Positions 39,661 through 51,999 of a stretch of 64,000 nucleotides of DNA are shown one piece after another (position 1 is the first letter of the stretch; the number at the start of each line of letters is the position of its first letter). The DNA is from Henckelia pumila (lineage: Eukaryota; Streptophyta; Magnoliopsida; Lamiales; Gesneriaceae): the NCBI RefSeq assembly GCF_033568475.1, contig NC_133120.1:90724151-90788150 (forward strand), written 5' to 3'. The translations under genes were made by a program, and so were the position numbers. A model generated the notes under the pieces. It did not search any database. It was given only the letters and a program-made list of their open reading frames with translations, and was not told the DNA's origin.

Positions 39661-40878
39661 ATGGAAGGCAGTGACGTGGATTCCATCATGAAAATGCAGA
39701 GGCATCTCAGGAAACACCTTGGGTTGCTTCAAAACGAGTTCAACCAGTTAGCCATTAATGCTGAAATGGCCGGCAGGTTACAACAAGCTGATCGGATCAA
39801 AGTATCTAATCTAATTACAGGATGTATGCTAGCTCAAACACAACTATGGGCTGCTATTCAAGGGCCAATTATGAAGGCTATAGAGAAACCATTGGTTTCT
39901 CATAAACAAGATATGCTAAAACCATTGATTTTACAAGAACAAGAAATACAACCACCGGTTGTGAAACAAGATGTTGAGGAATCTAAAACTCAAGAAACAA
40001 GTGCTAATCTATCATCAGCCTTTGATGATCTGGATGAAGCAACAATTGATGAGGATAACTCATCAAGTCAACCCTCCGCCTCTGGGGTAAAAGAGGAAGA
40101 GATCAATCTTAGGCCCAACACTGGCAAGGGCAAATCTAAGATTGATACTAATCCATCTATTATTTTTCCATTCCAGGTTTATCAACAAAGGTGGGAGAAA
40201 TTGAATACAAGGAGTGAAATCAACCCGAACACTTGCAGGGTTGATGTTGCTGGAATATATCCAAGGGTTTGGCTAAAAAACAATGTCAATCCTAAAGATG
40301 TAAAACTCTGGTATGAATTTGGGGCTTTGGCCTCAGTTTATACAACATCACCAAGCTTTCCGGAGATATCACAGTTACCAAAATGGATCCAGGAAGCAGT
40401 CCAAGAAACATGGGCAAATAATGATCATTTGGCCAGAGGAGATGTGCTTGAGTTATACTTTTTCAGTGCAGCTCTAGAACCAACAGTGATAGGATCACAC
40501 GAACCCTTTCATTTTATCAAGCTGAGGAGACCTGATATAAACAGTCATAAATTTATCAAAGATCCTAAAACTGAAGAAATACCCTTGGTGTCCACTTTCG
40601 GGGAAAATGAGATCTCAACCAGAAGGGCATGGGGTATTTGGGTCTGTCTTACTGAGATGGATAAAGTCAAGTTTCCATTCAAATTTTATCAGAATTCTGT
40701 GAATGGATTGTTCCTGTTAAACACAATGACAGGAAAAACTACAGCATTTGCGGAAGAACTCTTCGAAAAGAAGAGAAATCTTTTGTGGAACAACAAGCTG
40801 CCGGGGAGTAAAGAAACTCGCCGAAAATTCTGTCACATGGCTCATATTGGACGATGGTCAGAGAATATCTGCCCATAA
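39661..40878 (+). CDS. Last ORF of the pararetrovirus, transactivator position
   Basis: This is an uninterrupted frame of 405 codons directly after the RNase H region. In cavemo-, solendo- and caulimoviruses this place holds the translational transactivator/viroplasmin (inclusion-body) gene. The N-terminal third looks helical (residues about 1-80), followed by an acidic/Ser-rich linker (about 110-155) and a compact C-terminal domain (about 165-400) with many Trp residues. I do not see a motif that proves the transactivator family, so the call rests on position. It is the only long part of the viral fossil that looks whole. Confidence 0.5.
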   Translation: MEGSDVDSIMKMQRHLRKHLGLLQNEFNQLAINAEMAGRLQQADRIKVSNLITGCMLAQTQLWAAIQGPIMKAIEKPLVSHKQDMLKPLILQEQEIQPPVVKQDVEESKTQETSANLSSAFDDLDEATIDEDNSSSQPSASGVKEEEINLRPNTGKGKSKIDTNPSIIFPFQVYQQRWEKLNTRSEINPNTCRVDVAGIYPRVWLKNNVNPKDVKLWYEFGALASVYTTSPSFPEISQLPKWIQEAVQETWANNDHLARGDVLELYFFSAALEPTVIGSHEPFHFIKLRRPDINSHKFIKDPKTEEIPLVSTFGENEISTRRAWGIWVCLTEMDKVKFPFKFYQNSVNGLFLLNTMTGKTTAFAEELFEKKRNLLWNNKLPGSKETRRKFCHMAHIGRWSENICP

Positions 40879-41085
40879 TGCCCAAATCAGAAGGAGCCAG
40901 AATTTGGAAAAACCTTTAGACCCCGAACGGATCGAAAGGATTTTTTCGAGACAATCAAAGGTGGACAAGGACCACCGAAGATGCGTTTTTACAGGTGCCT
41001 ACTTCAAAAGCAAAAGATGCCCCGACAACAATAAATCAGACATATGAGGAGAATAAAGCCAAAAGAAAGTGGCAGACATGTGATT

Positions 41086-41199
41086 CCTCCACTAGTAAAA
41101 GATGTCATCAATAATGGCATAAAAAATTCAAGACAGCTGCCTCCTCCACTAGTAAAAGATGTCATCAATAATGGCATAAAGAAATACAAGACAGCTGTA
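41086..41199 (+). repeat. Tandem 57-bp duplication in the pararetroviral promoter
   Basis: Two head-to-tail copies (41086-41142 and 41143-41199) both begin CCTCCACTAGTAAAAGATG, contain GATGTCATCA and end in AAGACAGCTG or nearly so. They lie 40-160 bp upstream of the TATA box, the place where plant pararetrovirus promoters carry enhancer elements. Confidence 0.85.
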
Positions 41200-41241
41200 A
41201 GATTCCCTGAAGTTTCTCGGTGAAACGAGTGGAACTACAAC

Positions 41242-41249
41242 TATAAATA
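41242..41249 (+). promoter_or_regulatory. TATA box of the pararetroviral promoter
   Basis: TATAAATA lies downstream of the last viral ORF and the duplicated module and upstream of the leader arm, as expected for the pregenomic RNA promoter. Transcription would start near 41275 (inferred). AATAAA-like signals follow at about 41302. Confidence 0.65.
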
Positions 41250-41391
41250 CAGGCATTTGAGGAAGCTAAAAATATCGATCATTCCCTTCAGTTTTCTTAC
41301 AAATAAATTGTTGTAATATTTCTCTCTCTTTGTATTAAGTTTTTTTTTATGTATTTCAAGAACAAGGCTACTATGAGTAGCTAAACAAGTT

Positions 41392-41456
41392 GTCTTCTCC
41401 TCTTCAAAGGAGTTGATTTATGTAATAATATTATGTCTGAATAAATTTCCTAAATC
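41392..41456 (+). repeat. Inverted-repeat arm B of the pararetrovirus
   Basis: This is the complement of arm A at 24779-24844. It lies about 120 bp after the inferred transcription start. A small local hairpin (GCTACT ATG AGTAGC) sits just before it, at about 41368-41382. Confidence 0.85.
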
Positions 41457-42356
41457 TTTCGTTCTTTCATGTTCATATTTTATAATTAAATTTATATATC
41501 ATACGCCTTAAGGTAGAAAACGAATTAAAGCTGTGCTGAGTGTCGTTGAAGGAGGTTGTGCAGAAACCATCTGTTGCGACTGCGTGGTTGGAAAGTGAGG
41601 AGCACTTCGTAAAACTCGGCAGGTATGACCCGAAGACATTATGGCCAAAAATGTATTTAAATTTAATTCATCTTACGGAAGCATGTTGGACCCTAATCTG
41701 GAGTATATCGGCTAGAAACCTTGCGTAACTAATAGTCTTGTATGGCCGGGACTGGTTCGATAGGTATAACAAAGCCACGTACAAAGGATTAGTTTTAATT
41801 ATATTTTAATTCAAATATGGGGACCACTAGGGAATGAAAATAAAGAAAGGGGTGGGTAGAGTCGTAGAGAGTTAAGTTAAAGAGAAGTTTGGTAGTGAGG
41901 AGTTTAAAATAATTTGCCCTTAATTTTAACTATCAAATCCAATTTCTAAATAACTTTACCTAAACACTAAAATTGAATTCTAAATCCAAGAATTTCAAAT
42001 CTCATTTTTAACTCTTTCAAACGAATTATTCTATGCTACACTTGAAATACTTTTCCTCTCATAATGCGATCAAATATCAACCAATAAATCATCAATACAT
42101 ATGTTAATTTCCATAACAATATACTAGGCTCACGTGATATAATCCAACCACAGTGTTCGAATTTATTTCCAAACAAAAACAACAATAAAATCGATTTTTG
42201 CATCTCCTGCAGGCTGCAGCTGAAACCTGCAAGCAAACCAGAAATACTAAAAAGGAAAAAGGGAAAAAGAAGCAGCTTACAAGAAACGCATTCCGGTGTA
42301 CGATATATATGATCAAGAAATTTGAAAATCATAATCTTTGAGCAACAAATCGAAAA
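41457..42356. other. Intergenic DNA and RBL12 promoter side
   Basis: A 62-codon frame at 41540-41728 has no recognisable family and may be a gene fragment. The region just before 42357 should hold the rhomboid 5' UTR. No other feature is seen. Confidence 0.4.
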
Positions 42357-45300
42357 ATGCAGAAGCAACTCTGTCACAAGCTTCTTTCTAAAATCTCTAG
42401 AAATGCCAGCAGCGACTCAATTTCCCAAAATCCCTTCATATCATCCATATTGAAAAGCAACGGTAACCCAACATTGCACCAGCAATCGTTTTCTCGGTCT
42501 CAATTATGGAAAACACCCGATCTCAATGGAGTAACAGGGGGGATTCGAAATGGGTTTTTATCAAGCCCAGTTCTTTGTAGGAGGATTTTCTCAAGTACCC
42601 TTTTGAAGGGGCAAAGCAAAGGTCTTGTCAATGGTACGGTTTGGATTCCTCCGAGAAGATGTTTTCATTCGTTTGATTCCCAGTACGGTGGCTGGTAATA
42701 TTCCTTGCACTTTCTTTACTTCACTTGGCATATACGTGCGTTCGTTGGTTCTTTGTTCTTTCATTTCTTCATCTTCTTTATCGGTTACCATTTGCCACGG
42801 AGGCGAGTATGCTGGAAATAGTAATGTAAGACATGCTGTTTCCTATCTCGATGTTTTAAATGTTTTCAGAGTTCCCGACCATGTGAGCATAAATGAAAAA
42901 TGAATGTGTGGTATATACATTTTATTCATGATTCATTGTTGAAGAAAAAAATGAATTCGTGATTTTTGGTGGTGGTTCATTGATTTGTAGTGGATGACAA
43001 GCCTAACTACCCCGAAGGTAGCCACTGAAAGAGTGATTAACTTAGTTAAATCAATCATTAAGCCCTGCATCTTCTTTCCACCTTCCTCATAACAAAGTTA
43101 GATCTTTGTTTTATTGCTAATTGAGTTGCAGAGATTAGTTTCAAGGAATCAATAAGCTTGCTGTCTGTCAACATGGTAAATTTCTTTAGGCGTACATTTG
43201 ACTTGAAAATATTTCACAGAATGTGGTCTATTATTTCTTCTTATCAGTGAATGGGCAAACATAAAGTCCCCTTCTTCCACTGAAAATTGTCGAAATTGGT
43301 TAATTGCCAACCAACCTGATCTTTAATTCCATGGACGAGATCATATACAGTTGCACGCGATGAGGCCACATTTATAAAAATAATGTATCCCCATGTCGGA
43401 AGATGAAGAAATTCTATTCAATGGTTGTTGGCATGGTTTCACCCTAAACTTGTGATGGAATAGTATGCTCTGTTCGCTGTCCCATGTTCATCCCAATATC
43501 GCGTAATAAATATTCTGACTTATTTAGATAAATGAATTTCTTGGATTCCGAAAATAATTATTTGTTTTGTTTGAGTATATGGATGTGGTATATCTGGTTA
43601 ATGGTTCTCGAACCTTAGGTTCTACTGTTCTACTATAAATTTGAGATAACAAAATACAAGACATAATTCCGGGACTTCATGCATCCTGAACTGCTGCTTG
43701 TTCTTGAATATGTGACTTTTTAACTTCAATTATGTATAAATTGTTGATTTATAGTTGATTTGATTCACCTCACACGAGGTCATGTGTTAATATTGGGTCT
43801 GAGAGCATGCACTGCACGTATATCTAATGATGTCCTGAAGGACAAAGCTATCCAATTGAAAGTAGATCGCAGAGTTACCAAAACACCATTCTCGCGTTCT
43901 GACAAAAAAAACTAAGCAGTTTCATGCCTTTTTTTTAGTGTTCAACCATAGGTAGTATAGTTGAGTGCTTTCTGATCTCTCTCAGCCCGTTCTTTTTGAA
44001 ACAAATTCCTGGAACATCTGTTCCTAAATTTTTTTATTACTTAATTTTGAAGCTTTTAAGTGAATTATTCATGGCGATCCATGAAGTCTCACTATGCAAA
44101 ACACCTGAACTCACTCCATTCCTTGAGAATTCAGACTTTGAGAAGTGAGAGAAATACAAATGTAAGAAAACCGTGCTGCTTTTCATTTTTTTAGGAAATC
44201 AGCTTTTAGAAGGCTCACAACTGATGGAGTTGTGATAGGCTTGATCATAACAAATGTCGCTGTTTTTATGTTATGGAGAATTGCAAGCCCTCAGTTCATG
44301 TTGAAGAATTTCATGGTGAGCCTTTGCAACGCGAATTTGACAGAAAGTCGTATAGCACTTAAGACAAATATATTAGAACCTGCCTCGTTTTTTTTTGCTC
44401 AGATATCAGTTGACAATTTTACAAGTGGCCGGTTGCACACATTGGTAACGTCTGCATTCAGTCATAGAGACACGTGGCATCTCATTTCTAATATGGTTGG
44501 CCTCTACTTCTTTGGATCGAGTGTAAGATAAATGGTTTCTATACTTTTCTTTCAATTTTTTACTTATATATCCCTGTGTCTGTACATTTGGTGGAATATT
44601 TTGGTAAAAAAGGAGTTGGGATCCATTTATTTATATATGCATGATTACAACGTCGGGTTTATTATATTGGCGTCCGTTTATATGTGATTTTGTGTGAAGA
44701 CCTGTCATGATTTTTCTTTATTGCCCAGATTGGAAGAAATTTTGGACCTGAATATTTGATGAAGTTGTATCTCTCTGGAGCACTTGCTGGCTCGATCTTT
44801 TATTTGGTATATAATGCCTTCATAGCTCCGTTATACCAGGTAAATATTCTGATTCCCCTGTCAAAAGAAGAATGCCTTAAAAGTTGCATTTTTAAATTTT
44901 AATTCTTTCGTAACTGCAGATTAATGTACAAGGTTGTTTCTTCTCGGTTTCTTTTTCGAATCACATTGTCGCAATGGATAGTGACAGTCTAATGCTTGTT
45001 TGTATTTGGTCCTCGTGTTTTTTCTAATTTAAACTGCAATTATATGGTTGTGTTACACATTTTGTTTGTCTAGTAGTAGATTTTCTTCTTATCTTACTTT
45101 CTAAACATTTGCGCAAAGTGATCATAAAACCGCTGTATGTCCATTCTCTACTAGCTTTTGGCATTTCTTTGGTTATTATGAAATACTGTATCATCAAGAG
45201 TCGAATCATGCCAAGAAAATGGTATTCATACATAGCGAATGAAACTTCAATATACCATGTTTTATGGGTATTGATTGTCATTTCTTACTTTGCTATGTGC

Positions 45301-46699
45301 AGAGAAGCCAAATGTCAGGTATCGACCCTTCAAAAGTTCCAGGATTGGTAAGCATCACCTAGTCTATTTTGATGGGTTTTTCTTTAAAATGTACCTAATT
45401 ATGTAGTAATGTTCTATATATGTTGTCAGTGAAGGAGGATCTCCAGTTAACACAAAGCACTTATCAATGAAATTATAGCTTCCTAAGTTCCTAGCTTTAT
45501 CTTGGTCTTGCCTTTTAACTATTGCTTTTAATTAGATTTGGTTCTTATGATTATTTACAAAAGGAAAATAGCAAATTTCACTCACGACTCGCATCCGAAA
45601 TTTTACGGCCACCAACAAACGCATCTTGCCCCATTCAAGTTTGTGATATTTCCCTCATGGGCAAAGATCCTTTTTCCAAAACACATTGCTTAATGAAGTT
45701 ATCCCCCTCAAAGACTTGTCTATATTGCACTTTACCATTCAAGGAGGGCATGTGTTGCCTCCTAGAAGTTCATCAAATGCAGCACCGTACGATGACATGA
45801 GGTGGGAGATTTATGAACCTTCCCATTTTTAAAGCTTGGAAGAGCTCCAGAAAGAAGTTTAAGGGGAGATCTATGAACCCTTGGCTATTTATAGCCGAAG
45901 GAGAGACGTTTGCTCACTATTCCTATTATAGTTCAAGGATGAAATCCACCAAGAAAAGAGTTGCTTTTTTATTATTTCCCTTAGAAATGCTTGAACTTCA
46001 ACTCGTTTCCTATTTTCTGCAAGTTTTTCATGATTTAACAGTGCCATATTTCTTTTTTCTTTTTCTTCTGTGTGTGTGTGTGTTCTGATTATTCTGCCTA
46101 TGCTTTTAGGGCGCTAGTGGTGCAGTAAATGCGATAATGCTGCTTGATATATTTCTCTATCCGAGAAAGACACTATATATTGATTTCATTATACCTGTTC
46201 CAGCTGTTTTACTGGTAATCTTACACTTGTCTTTCTGCACAAGTAATATTAGTAGCTGTATAAAGTAAATTGTTTGATTCACTTCACTCTTTATAGGGAA
46301 TCTTTCTCATTGGCCAAGATATGTTGAGAATACTAGAGGTATGTTCTATTGAATCTTTTATGGAAATGCTTGATGGTGTTTCCACTATGCATTCTATGTT
46401 CTTTCAATAAAGCTCATAACTACTGATAACCGCAGTTTGAAAATTGTATGTTAGATGAGCATTGCTATTCTAACTCTCGTTCAGCTATTTAACCTATATG
46501 TTCTTCCTATTTCGTTGCAAATCTCAGTTGCCATTTGAGTTATTTTAGCGTTACTTTTTAGAAATGAGAAGTTCACGCCAGCTTTAACTTTTTTCAGGGA
46601 GATCGCCAAATCTCTGGATCTGCTCATTTAGGTGGGGCTACGGTCGCAGCCATAGCATGGGCTCGTAGTAGGAGGGGGCGTTTCGGACGCTTCTTCTAA
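42357..46699 (+). CDS. RBL12: Mitochondrial rhomboid-like protein (RBL12-like)
   Basis: The family consists of intramembrane serine proteases or their inactive kin; the plant RBL12 branch is mitochondrial. My 8-exon model: 42357-42694, 44195-44315, 44403-44522, 44729-44839, 45303-45347, 46110-46214, 46297-46338, 46598-46699. Frame is kept throughout, giving 327 aa. Residues 1-110 are Arg/Ser-rich with almost no acidic residues early on, consistent with a mitochondrial presequence. The rhomboid domain has hydrophobic helices from about residue 125. The catalytic Ser is in GASGA (Ser248) and the His in SAHLGG (His304), so the dyad is intact. The first ATG in frame is used. Introns 1 (1.5 kb) and 5 (0.76 kb) are long and contain only chance frames. 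Confidence 0.92.
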
Positions 46700-47257
46700 G
46701 TTGGCACCTCAAATTGCATTCATTAAATTTGTCGCCTTTGAGCTTTCGTTCCATCGACCTTTCCACATCTATTTGGACCAAGGGGGTTTATGACAGCTTT
46801 TAGTCTATTTGAAAGACATATCATCTGAAACCCTTTGTTTTTAGCTCTTTTGCTTCAGCCTTAATGATATATAACGCATTAGTATGATAGTATCCAATGA
46901 TATACAGATACTGTTAAAATATAATTTTACTATTTATACGAATTCAAAATGAACGTAGTGTTGAATACAGCTGCATGATATTAAAAAAATATTAATTATA
47001 AGAATGGGATATAATGTCCGAGCAAGGAATCGAGCTGCTTGTCGTAGTTTTGATACAACCGAACATCGGGTTTATCTTGGTTGGCTGAATATGGTCTTTT
47101 TACAATTAAAAAGTTCGACATAATAAATTCACACAGAATTACGCTTCACTTGAAAGTGAACGCTAATTCATAGAAAATTAGTGTAATTTGAATTACAGTG
47201 ACTGAATCACAAAAGTGCCCTACAGTGCACAACCCCATTATTTGAATTTTGAAGGCA
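46700..47257. other. Convergent 3' region between RBL12-like and SPIRAL1-like genes
   Basis: Both neighbours end here, so the interval should hold two 3' UTRs and AT-rich spacer. No other signal is seen. Confidence 0.5.
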
Positions 47258-47898
47258 TTAGTTGGAGCCACCTCCGAAAAGGTATCCCAGGGAAGAACCA
47301 CCACCAGGGGCAGCATGGACTTTAGTCGACGGTCGATCCTGTCACAAGAAAAACGTCCCTCATTCATATCATGTGAATCAAAATCTAGCAGCATATAATC
47401 ATGCATAGTGGTGGGATGTTCTACTACATTGATGCCCATACTGAAAAGGGCTCACAGTTGGCCCATCAATATCAAATTCAAGAATCAATTTTACACTAAT
47501 CACCACCAAAATGTCATGGACATCATGTAGTAGAACATCCACCAATTGCATATGTGCATGAAAACTAACCAAAACATAAAGACTCCATGGTACAACAACA
47601 CTTCAAAGATAACAACAATAATTACCGTGAGGAAGTTGCCACAGTTCTGGCCATCAGCTCGGTGGTAGTTGTTCATTCGGCTTCCAGGGACAACAGCCGG
47701 AATCTGCTTTGCAGCAGCAGCTGGTGGTGGTGCAGCAGCTAGAACCTTCTCTTGTACATGACTAACCACGGTAGACGCGTTCTGAGGAGAAGCTTCCACT
47801 GTGCTGTTTGTAGAAGATTTTGGAGCAGGGGCTCCACCATCTCCAAAAAGATACCCCAATGAACTCTGCCCCCCACCGCTACTAACTCCTCGACCCAT
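47258..47898 (-). CDS. SPIRAL1-like microtubule-associated protein
   Basis: SPIRAL1 proteins are small plant proteins that bind growing cortical microtubules and guide directional cell expansion. Two coding exons on the minus strand, 47898-47626 and 47338-47258, give 117 aa. The family hallmark is present: related blocks near both ends, SSLGYLFGDG (residues 12-21) and SSLGYLFGGG (about 106-115). These flank a Pro/Ala-rich middle and the conserved NNYHRADGQNCGNFLTDRPS segment. The ATG at 47898 begins the usual MGRGVSSGGGQSSLG start. An acceptor-like CGCAG about 20 bases before the ATG suggests a long 5' UTR intron, with the first exon near 48.75 kb. Which paralogue (SPR1 or SP1L) cannot be decided. 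Confidence 0.92.
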
Positions 47899-49623
47899 TA
47901 TTTCTTCAATACAACTTCTGCGTGTAAAAACAAAATCAGTTCAAATCATCTATCTCGATATAAGTATACTGCAATTGCAATAAATAGAACAGATTTAAAA
48001 TAAACATTGGTCTTGATCATAATCGATGTAGAAAAAAGTATACAGTATTTTACATTTGCTTATCCTAGAAGACATGTCCAGCTCCCGGAAAAATCAGTCA
48101 ATTTCATTTCTATTGTTAGGATTTCTAACAGCCACCATGTGTTTACATGAACAAAAGTTTCGCACTTGTATTTTATTTGAGAAGAATAAACAATGTGTCA
48201 AATTATATGCTGGTGGTAAATATTTTGTGGCTTCCAAATTCTGGGGTACTAAATTTGTGATTACAATATCATACTGAACCTTTCGAGGGAAAATAAAATC
48301 TCATGTTGTAAAAAAAATTCGATTCATCAAAAGAAAATTACACGATGTAACAGAAAATATTGAGTAGGAATAATAATACATGGTATCAAATAGATTTGCT
48401 TCAATTTCTTCTGGTTTATTTCAAAATCTGGAGTTAGTGTTAGAGATCTGCTAATATTTCTTACATCAAATTTACTAGCCACAAAAAGATTTTTCCAACA
48501 CATGACAAGTTGATCAACAAAATATAAACCTAACCATTAGATATTACCGAGAACAAAAAAAACATCATCAGATCAAACAAAAACAAAATCCAAATAACAT
48601 GATGTGATAAAAAGAAGACCAGATCTAAGTGATCGGGATGAAAATCATAAAGATTTGAGTAATGCCGCTAGCGAATTCGTTAGCACAAAACAGTGGATCT
48701 GGAAACAGTGAAAGCAATACAATTTGTTCCCCGAATGAAAATGCAGAGAGAATGAAAAGTAGCTGGACCTGAGTTGTCAAATCACTGAAATTTCTCGCTG
48801 TTTATGTGTGATTCGTGAATGAGTGAAACATATATATACACACACTACCCCGAGAGACTTGTGAATGCTGATTACTCTTTGTTTAAATCCGTGGTATTGC
48901 TTGTTACCGTTATTTAATGAAAAGGCTTTTTCAATTTAAAATTACCGTTGAGGCTTTTCAAATTAAAATAAAATTTTTGTCGGTGTTTTGTACGGCTGGT
49001 TCAGTTCTGGTATTTTTGTACAAGATTTTTTTTTTAAAAAAAAAATTATTATTGGAACAAAACGGTGCATGTTTCGTTATGGTTTTTCATAAGAGCACGT
49101 TTCTTGCCGTCTTGCGGTCTCACATTGAGGCGGATTACCTTCGGTCTTTGTTCACATTTACGATAAAAACAATGTTTTATCATGAAAATAATGATTTACA
49201 TGGGCCGTATGACAGATACTTTAAAATATAAATTAAATAATAATATGATAATGAAAAGAACTATTTTGTTTAGAGGTGTGCTGCTGAAGAAGATAAGAAC
49301 TTGAACATTGATTAAATTATATGAACATGCTAATTATACTTCAAGAGACCGCGTTTAATTAAATTATATGAACACGCTAATTATATAATTATAGTTTGAT
49401 TGAATTATTTTATAATAATCATCATCATTATGACAAAAGGAAGCAGCAAAATGAACAGAGATACTTCAGACGGCCTCAAAAACATAATATAATAAATGAC
49501 AAAACATATAAATGTCTCGGCGATTCATAATGGGGTCTCTCTCCATCTAACATTAAAGACAACAAAAGTCCACAAAACAGAGCCAAAATCCAAAGCATCA
49601 CAATTTGCTGGGTAAGGGTGTAC
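47899..49623. other. SPIRAL1-like 5' UTR/intron and promoter; eL42 3' flank
   Basis: About 47.92-48.75 kb probably contains a 5' UTR intron of the SPIRAL1-like gene. A TATA run (see separate entry) lies at 48831. The rest, to 49.46 kb, is AT-rich spacer, and then eL42 3' UTR. Confidence 0.45.
48831..48838 (-). promoter_or_regulatory. Likely TATA box of the SPIRAL1-like gene
   Basis: A TATATATA run on the minus strand lies about 930 bp before the ATG. A pyrimidine-rich likely first exon follows at about 48.7-48.8 kb. This fits a leader with a long intron. Confidence 0.4.
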
Positions 49624-51167
<1,544 letters not shown>

Positions 51168-51214
51168 GGCTGAAGGCAAAGAATGGACTTGAATATCGGC
51201 CGAAGGACTTCTGA

Positions 51215-51367
51215 AAACCCTAGCTCACGAAGAAGATAGCCCGATTTATAGCATCGCATAGGCATTGTGTTATTGTTCAAATTCGAAAGCCCGTTAAACA
51301 AAACTGGGCCTTTTCAATTCTCGGGCTTATTAAAATAACAGACCCAAAAGTCTTGTCTAGTTGGGCT
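51215..51367 (-). promoter_or_regulatory. eL42 promoter motifs: telo-box and two site II-type elements
   Basis: AAACCCTA lies at 51215-51222, TGGGCC at 51305-51310 and TGGGCT at 51362-51367. Telo-box plus TGGGCY (site II) is the classic arrangement in plant ribosomal protein promoters, giving expression in dividing cells. The motifs are seen; their role is inferred from the gene class. Confidence 0.6.
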
Positions 51368-51453
51368 CATCATACATATGAAAACATTATATAAACTAGT
51401 ACCGTGACCACTATGCGGGATTGCGGGTGCATACGTAAAAAAATAAAAATAAA

Positions 51454-51489
51454 ATAATAATAATAATAATAATAATAATAGTAGTAGTA
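51454..51489. repeat. (TAA)n then (GTA)3 microsatellite
   Basis: About nine TAA units are followed by three GTA units, between eL42 and the POLAR-like gene. Confidence 0.9.
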
Positions 51490-51999
51490 AGAAAAATATA
51501 AATATATATATACATTAATTTTATATGATCACACTTTTTATAAAAAAATTTAAATTTAAGACGATATGATTATTGAATTTCGATTAAATTATACTGATAA
51601 ATTCATGATATAAAAACGACGGCACCAAAGTTTCTTATATTATAATATAGTATAGATACAGTAAACCGACCATGATCCCGTCCAAGCCACACTGTACCAA
51701 TTCGTGATACTTGCATATTTTTATGGAGTACAATAATTTATATTGTCGTTATATTTTATTTTATAACAAATAATTTATTTCTCACCTAAATATAAATTTC
51801 GTTACTGAAGATTATATGTAAAAAAAGAGTATGAAATAAATCATACAAATGATTAATTGTCACAATTGAATAAAATATTAAGGTTGTTTGTTTGAATATA
51901 ATGGTGTTAAATTGAAAGATCCACTGGTTCATTTCAATTCTTGTATCCTGCAAAAACATTTTTTCTATTAATTTTTCCCTTTGATTGATAGTTTGATAA

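Larger units (their letters stand above)
24560..41456 (+). mobile_element. Endogenous pararetrovirus (Caulimoviridae), split by a gypsy insertion
   Basis: About 7 kb of viral sequence flanks the LTR element at 25650-35221. Parts in order: leader with a tRNA-Met-type primer site (TGGTATCAG, 24766-24774); a small coiled-coil-like region (about 24.95-25.2 kb); coat-protein-like region with a basic segment and CCHC-like knuckle (flanking the insertion, to about 36.35 kb); movement-protein-like region (about 36.4-37.6 kb); aspartic protease (DSGAG), reverse transcriptase (YIDD) and RNase H (about 37.7-39.66 kb); a last ORF (39661-40878); and a promoter/leader (41.08-41.45 kb). The order coat-movement-Pol-last ORF resembles cavemoviruses and solendoviruses. 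There is no integrase. It is broken, with several (roughly six to eight) interruptions besides the insertion. It must be older than the gypsy insertion. The outer borders are approximate. Confidence 0.85.
51168..51999. other. eL42 promoter and POLAR-like 3' flank
   Basis: The left part is the eL42 5' UTR and promoter. The middle has a (TAA)n/(GTA)n microsatellite (51454-51489). The right end should be the POLAR-like 3' UTR. Confidence 0.5.

Noticed and set aside
24560-41456. An active viral genome or host operon-like cluster
   Set aside because: The viral parts are interrupted in several places and split by a retrotransposon; this is a fossil, not a working system.
41540-41728. 62-codon frame between the viral fossil and RBL12
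   Set aside because: It looks partly protein-like but matches no family I know and has no splice context; left unannotated.
45522-46088. Two frames of about 90 codons in RBL12 intron 5
   Set aside because: They interrupt no conserved rhomboid sequence and show no family motif; the intron borders on both sides are well supported.
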